A stretch of 36,929 nucleotides of DNA. It comes from a virus. The translations under genes and the position numbers were made by a program. Shown piece by piece: positions 34,601 to 36,929 of the stretch. The stretch spans positions 1-36,929 of the IMG/VR virus record IMGVR_UViG_3300042522_001307. One strand, 5' to 3'. Each line of letters begins with the position of its first letter. The first letter of the stretch is position 1. The notes beneath the pieces are model-generated. The model saw only the letters and a program-made list of their open reading frames with translations, searched no databases and had not been told where the DNA came from.

Positions 34601-36632
34601 AATCATCTTTAAAATACTCGTTGTACTCTTCCAAAGTTTGGGCAGTACTTGTCACAGGATCGACATTTGCTTTTTGTGCAGTAGCCAAAGTCTGATTTGC
34701 CTTGTTAATTCTGTCCATTACCAACTGGAACTTTTCGGGACCTTCTTGCAAAGCTGCTGTGATATCAGCTTCAGAAACGCCAGATGTTTGTTTGCCCATC
34801 TTGGCCAATTCTTTGTCCAGATTCTTGACAGCCTCCCTCATGGATGATTCGGCTATTTTTTTGCTACTTCCTGCATCTCCACCAAATGCGGCGACATCGG
34901 CAGCGAATTCTCCCGATCTTTTATCGAACCTTGAAAGAGCTTCATCCATGCTCTTAGCGCCTTTGGCGGCTTCGCTAAGGCCTGTCAAAGCGCTGAGTGC
35001 GGCATTAGTCTTTAGGGAAGTCTCTTGCTGCAACAATGCTGTTTTTTCTTCAAGATTAAGATTTAATTCTCTTTTTTTGTTTAATTCTGTAAGTCGTTCT
35101 GATAGTCCTTTTCCGGCTTCTCTAGTTGCTTCTATAGTTCTTGTTAATTCTCCTAATTCAACACCAAAAGCTGCTTTCAGTTGGATATTGAGTTTCATCT
35201 TCATTTCATCAGGAAGATGTTCTACTGCCTCAAGAGAATCCACTCCGAATTGTTTAAGGACATTTTCCATGCCCTGTCCCAAATCCTTAATTCCTTGTTT
35301 GCTTCTTAATAAAGTCCCTTGTTGTAATTCGGCTATTCTTCCCATAGACCCAGCAGCGTTATACAACAACGCTTGAGTTTGTTGGGAACTGTTCATAATC
35401 AAATTCGCACTACTGGTGGCAGCTTCTAATAAAGGTGTTACAGCCTTAGAAACTCCTAATTTTTGAGCATTGGCAACTATTTCAAGTACGTTATTTGCAG
35501 CTGAAGCAGTCAAAGTTGCAGCATTTTTCAGGTTATTTACGAAATTGCCGCTCTCAGAAACTGCCTTTTTAAGACTTTCCCCAGTTAGCCCAGTATTTCT
35601 GGCAGTTTGCAACATGCCTCTAGCCATTTCACCGGTTTGAGCCACGTTTGTTTTACCACTCAGGTTCATGTCCCTGAAGTGTTCACTTAACTCTCCAGCT
35701 TTGAGACCTAATTGTTTTTCTGCGAAAAGACTTTGTTTGCTTATAGACTGTGCAATTTTTGCATCTTTAATACCTGCACGAAGATTTTTTACATATTCTT
35801 CTTGGTATTTGACTCTGCTCATGCCTGTTTCGGCAACTTGCTTGCCGATATTCATGTATTCTTGCTGCAAACCTCTTGTTTCAGCAGTTATGCCTCCTAC
35901 TTCATAAGCAGCTTCTTTGGCTGCGACGGCAAAATTATTTTCATTTTTAATCATGTTCCATAGATTGCCATCTATGGCCATCATGGCCAGACTGGTTTTC
36001 TCTTGAAAACCAAACATGGTTTCCTCGACACCAGATCGAAAATTATTCATGGCAGTGAGAACATTGTCTATATACTTGTTTTCATCTTCATCATAACCTT
36101 TTTTGCCACGACTGCCTTTTCTACCACCACCACCACCACCACCACCACTGCCACTGCCGCCAGTGTCCCCTCCACCTCCACCTTTTTTACCGCCACCACC
36201 ACCTGCTGCCCCGGAAACACCAGCCGCTTTTTGCTTCTGTTTTTCCATTTCCTTTGCCATCTTTTTTTCTTCTTTAAACACAGTCTTGTCGTGTTTGCTG
36301 AGATTTGTTGAAAGGCAAAGGCATTCATAAAGCTTTTCCATCGTGGTTTTTATGTCGAATAAATATTCTTCGCTTCTATCATCCTTTGATTTGCCGCCGC
36401 TTTTATTGAGCTTTCTTACGGCTTGATTCAAGTCTTTTATAGTATTTTCAAACTCTGGCAAAAAGTTGTTGTTTAACCTGTTCAAGGCTTTTGCCATGTC
36501 TTTATATCGGTCTTTTACATCGGCGGCTGCTTGGGCGAGATTGTTTAGGTTGCCGACGTTGCCCAAAAGAGCCTTGGCAAGGTCATCTGAACCACCACCA
36601 AAATTGCGACCCATACTATCGGAAAATGCCAT
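28611..36632 (-). CDS. Giant tail tape measure protein
   Basis: A 2673-residue protein and the longest gene in the window. Features in order: helical N-terminus (about 1-135), Lys/Gly-rich low-complexity segment (about 137-175), long alpha-helical region (about 180-720), Ala/Gly-rich stretch (about 725-770), at least ten hydrophobic segments of 18-25 residues between about 780 and 1310 (e.g. LAVGLVGVVTAVAAIGLAII, LLLLLPFVLPAFVGIVVG), one more near 1400, then a long helical C-terminal half. This is the standard tape measure architecture: it sets tail length, and the membrane segments act during DNA entry. I see no transglycosylase or peptidase motif. At about 0.15 nm per residue the tail would be near 400 nm. 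Its ATG follows 3 nt after the preceding stop, with AGGA upstream. Confidence 0.95.
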   Translation of the reverse strand: MAFSDSMGRNFGGGSDDLAKALLGNVGNLNNLAQAAADVKDRYKDMAKALNRLNNNFLPEFENTIKDLNQAVRKLNKSGGKSKDDRSEEYLFDIKTTMEKLYECLCLSTNLSKHDKTVFKEEKKMAKEMEKQKQKAAGVSGAAGGGGGKKGGGGGDTGGSGSGGGGGGGGRKGSRGKKGYDEDENKYIDNVLTAMNNFRSGVEETMFGFQEKTSLAMMAIDGNLWNMIKNENNFAVAAKEAAYEVGGITAETRGLQQEYMNIGKQVAETGMSRVKYQEEYVKNLRAGIKDAKIAQSISKQSLFAEKQLGLKAGELSEHFRDMNLSGKTNVAQTGEMARGMLQTARNTGLTGESLKKAVSESGNFVNNLKNAATLTASAANNVLEIVANAQKLGVSKAVTPLLEAATSSANLIMNSSQQTQALLYNAAGSMGRIAELQQGTLLRSKQGIKDLGQGMENVLKQFGVDSLEAVEHLPDEMKMKLNIQLKAAFGVELGELTRTIEATREAGKGLSERLTELNKKRELNLNLEEKTALLQQETSLKTNAALSALTGLSEAAKGAKSMDEALSRFDKRSGEFAADVAAFGGDAGSSKKIAESSMREAVKNLDKELAKMGKQTSGVSEADITAALQEGPEKFQLVMDRINKANQTLATAQKANVDPVTSTAQTLEEYNEYFKDDYAGPMLEYTKGILGATGTMAIAMTLLGSQFFLWGSKLTNSLGLGKKAADTAGAAASASGAAGAAGKAAGSAAGAAGGAAGAVASGAMPVPPAPNTKAISMDWKSMMGHLKTLAVGLVGVVTAVAAIGLAIIAIGVIVQTVDAALNMDPLELALKVTKIIVAATIIALEVMLVFKGLELAAKAFEKTITPASLISIGKFALILVAVTAAIVGLASAILYIANFMTFGLDAAMAEEIAIKVTTIIGGAVIVVAACAAAAAAMIGISIGLGKLIALMGKFAPLLLLLPFVLPAFVGIVVGTAAAIFWAADKIMKGAGLTDTAYIEDLIYRLNLITWGITSFIAGLVASALVVVAAAALVPLLAMAAGGWMALAAGIGTIMLIGYAIVKIVKGIMTFMDSLKDVSADSIKQNTDKALLVLDGVYKVLLRLAPLMILIAAAGVAAAVAWHYGWAAVPYIGFFLAGAGLFMLLAPILATSLTQLMVAINDAVTGVLQNIKVDPEKLKKDVEKLDAISNATKSILMGLLPVLIALGVIGFLAMKLLPFGYAALIGIGAALAIAFILPAIAAGLAQLSISIVQMVSDVVAGTSLDKAQMDAMTEKLKAIANAIWSMTKTFGYMALIGALAVITFALAKLVLKGVNSTLGALIPQIQILGQHMVGLQQAFAGISAAGMQDLAIKLQYLADAIGAFSTAMWNLFKLSWTMPKPEKVTAMATEINGIKEPLKEFLGGLTGVAILVYTMSLMFSLDRVRKAFDDIAAMTGSIKDFMVKIKDMAPGKEIKSAAKEMLKKNQLSKPLGMMLIEVKNVIAVIKAAKLNRKDIVMANEVLSVLGEFSKNLSASMEGMKKSAEILSPKGFFGQNIELVDSKVVTENLERFLGIYEDILKMLGGKADTLDLEQAYLAAAYLEKMATIMTLVQSALEKFTGVIKIMLEQTDRGWFWWAGASSNIDKLEEDTDKGGKKINQFGRVLGVMTSSFDTVVTEMMKHGDTANKATAAQVILVKLDETLSSFFKTAENIGKTLISFFYAGWFTDGVGKQLADTAVSIAYGMRQFFLALNAVRDTTGSADVGSYVKTAQDLNNMAAALTQMALGLNQFTDIAAKLVDNFKKAPAYKFMSDDAVYNEYIDQFGKLKYVGIMAGHIVANLQNGFDQGFGGDAGAVVSKVNTSLQQVATVPPMINKALDEINKLFSVALPTEEQTEQIKKMAEGMKRLLTAVGGIATAVATHEVFASADFTGAADKLKLVTSVLDPITESISKFSEYAVFQSTMSYGVLSEKNTKPLEMAAKGVGLFMNAMGKIVEEVKNSGAGDASDFSDTIKRLNGMNQIVVPIANILELFSKQLGPLTKAATSGDWSIAEQVKQSAGKVSEAIGAVGTMISGIKDASALVPDAQGSEDMMKRIKAIGDMAGAVKNVLESLHGIMTVISDNKTLGDKSLIESVNEMAKQMELGEKDNPIVSIFKFLNSGIFKPLLTQKFDSKSTWSPEDYEEAGAMLKGMAGAMKGLKDMLQSMNGSLVAIARVGYKAGETKDNIQNAEKIDLANTKTELGLAVKYLEASLPQIKQIFGFLGQIIDAMYGKEGAFKNITVDQVLDAADTLVGMGEIFKVLGGDGTNKGLMHSINMASMELAGTVAQGEGKTAPVDTGKTEKALSNLANIKGLKSVFEKMAPLLAEIVGVRYLIPYSTDDILDAADTIKGIGTMIEYLPKIMSGVKDALPKMIESNKGINASLAAKTKNLPEQRDTISTIFANTGLFLGGIVDAVLANFDNAEDVQVAAQIVPAMISMADTIAKNGPLLVEAASKIMAMPPIGVIDPKKAFGYVRLFQVIGMFANAMLQSGLETVTDNLTQATEQISGVDQALQGLINALSSLGGSMVNLGNMGAALQGGVSVTANVQATTNPSPEAQRRQVARTVDMAGVSSATLSAAAETNIAQIATATISSDATLTQMLTMMREAELNKANAKAAPPPQGFLSYISSILDSTTLPDSDVTYQPAFGINTSN
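36122..36150. repeat. CCA triplet repeat encoding glycine (tape measure)
   Basis: Eight consecutive CCA triplets on the plus strand encode a Gly run in the tape measure near residue 163. More Gly codons lie on either side (about 36124-36220). Such a perfect triplet run is prone to slippage, and a change in length would stay in frame. Confidence 0.8.
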
Positions 36633-36635
36633 ACT

Positions 36636-36929
36636 TTACGTTCCTATCATACTTTCTGCCGTTTGATTAATTGCGGTATTTATCTGCTCTTCAATATTCG
36701 AGCGTAATGCCGTCAAGTCTTGCAGGTTTAGCTTCTTGGATGCTGCCAAAATTCTTTTCAAATAATTACAGTCCAATATTCTTAAATTCCTTACACCCGC
36801 TTTTTTATATATTCTAAAAGAGCCTTTTATGTAATTATTTGTTTTTACTTTATCCCAAGAAAAAGACCTGTCTCCACAGGCATTCATTCGATTGACTGAA
36901 ATAAGATTCATTATTTGAGATGAGCCTAT
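36636..36929 (-). CDS. Small protein upstream of the tape measure, probably 5'-partial
   Basis: 91 residues can be read from the ATG at 36911. The frame stays open to the window edge (upstream codons ATA GGC TCA TCT CAA ATA), and no ribosome-binding site precedes that ATG, so the gene probably starts outside the window. The N-terminal part has GDRSFSWDKVKTNNYIKGSF and two cysteines. The C-terminal part is a helix with heptad-like leucines and isoleucines (LNLQDLTALRSNIEEQINTA). The position just before the tape measure is where tail assembly chaperones or tape-measure partners are encoded, but I recognise no family. It ends 3 nt before the tape measure start. Confidence 0.5.
   Translation of the reverse strand: MGSSQIMNLISVNRMNACGDRSFSWDKVKTNNYIKGSFRIYKKAGVRNLRILDCNYLKRILAASKKLNLQDLTALRSNIEEQINTAINQTAESMIGT

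Noticed and set aside
33640-34602. Long plus-strand open frame (320 codons) rich in Ala, Pro and Ile
   Set aside because: It is antisense to the Ala/Val-rich membrane segments of the tape measure, whose codon composition leaves the opposite frame open. It has no ribosome-binding site and no sensible protein pattern.
1-36929. Reassigned stop codons, as in some large gut phages
   Set aside because: TAA, TAG and TGA all occur at gene ends followed closely by new starts, and long frames are open under the standard code.
1-36929. Prophage or integrated element signs (integrase, attachment sites, tRNA, host genes)
   Set aside because: None were recognised in this window. It contains only tail/baseplate genes and a few unknowns, so it says nothing about lifestyle.

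Overview
The window is almost entirely the late tail and baseplate region of an AT-rich, contractile-tailed (myovirus-type) bacteriophage, probably one with a large genome. The evidence is a run of minus-strand genes in the order typical of contractile tails: a very large tape measure, tail-tube/baseplate adaptor, gp53-like wedge, gpD/gp27-like hub, gpV/gp5-like spike, gp25/gpW, gp6/gpJ and gpI. No host housekeeping gene, integrase, tRNA or insertion sequence is visible. The standard genetic code fits, since TAA, TAG and TGA all end genes. The host cannot be named from this sequence.

Layout, in transcription order (minus strand, right to left). 36929-36636: end of a small gene upstream of the tape measure, possibly cut by the window edge. 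36632-28611: 2673-residue tape measure. 28594-18419: baseplate core (adaptor, gp53-like, hub, spike, gp25-like, gpJ/gp6-like, and an oversized gpI-like protein). 18422-17069: two further tail or baseplate structural proteins. 17018-15853: a small glycosyltransferase-fold protein without a visible DxD motif, and a coiled-coil protein. 15849-2267: four consecutive appendage-like genes that share an N-terminal docking module and grow from 340 to about 1700 residues. The last two are giant tandem paralogues with PKD, P-domain-like, decapeptide-repeat, Pro/Thr-rich, poly-Gly and strongly cysteine-rich parts. 2274-1079: an MptE/DUF115-like Rossmann protein and a 99-residue unknown. Most genes overlap by 1-8 nt or are separated by fewer than 40 nt, which suggests one long late transcript. 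The largest gap is 73 nt, at 23751-23823.

The first 1.07 kb carries two plus-strand genes for small proteins, each with one N-terminal membrane segment. They converge on the structural operon. The shared terminator hairpin lies inside the 3' coding end of the last minus-strand gene.

Working model: the baseplate genes build a standard contractile injection machine with a very long tail. The four paralogous appendage proteins probably dock through their common N-terminal module and present carbohydrate- or surface-binding domains. The most unusual part is the giant cysteine-rich pair (about 80 Cys in roughly 740 residues in one copy), together with two sugar-nucleotide-type enzyme folds in the same operon. 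This raises the possibility, inference only, of virion proteins that are disulfide- or metal-stabilised and perhaps glycosylated.
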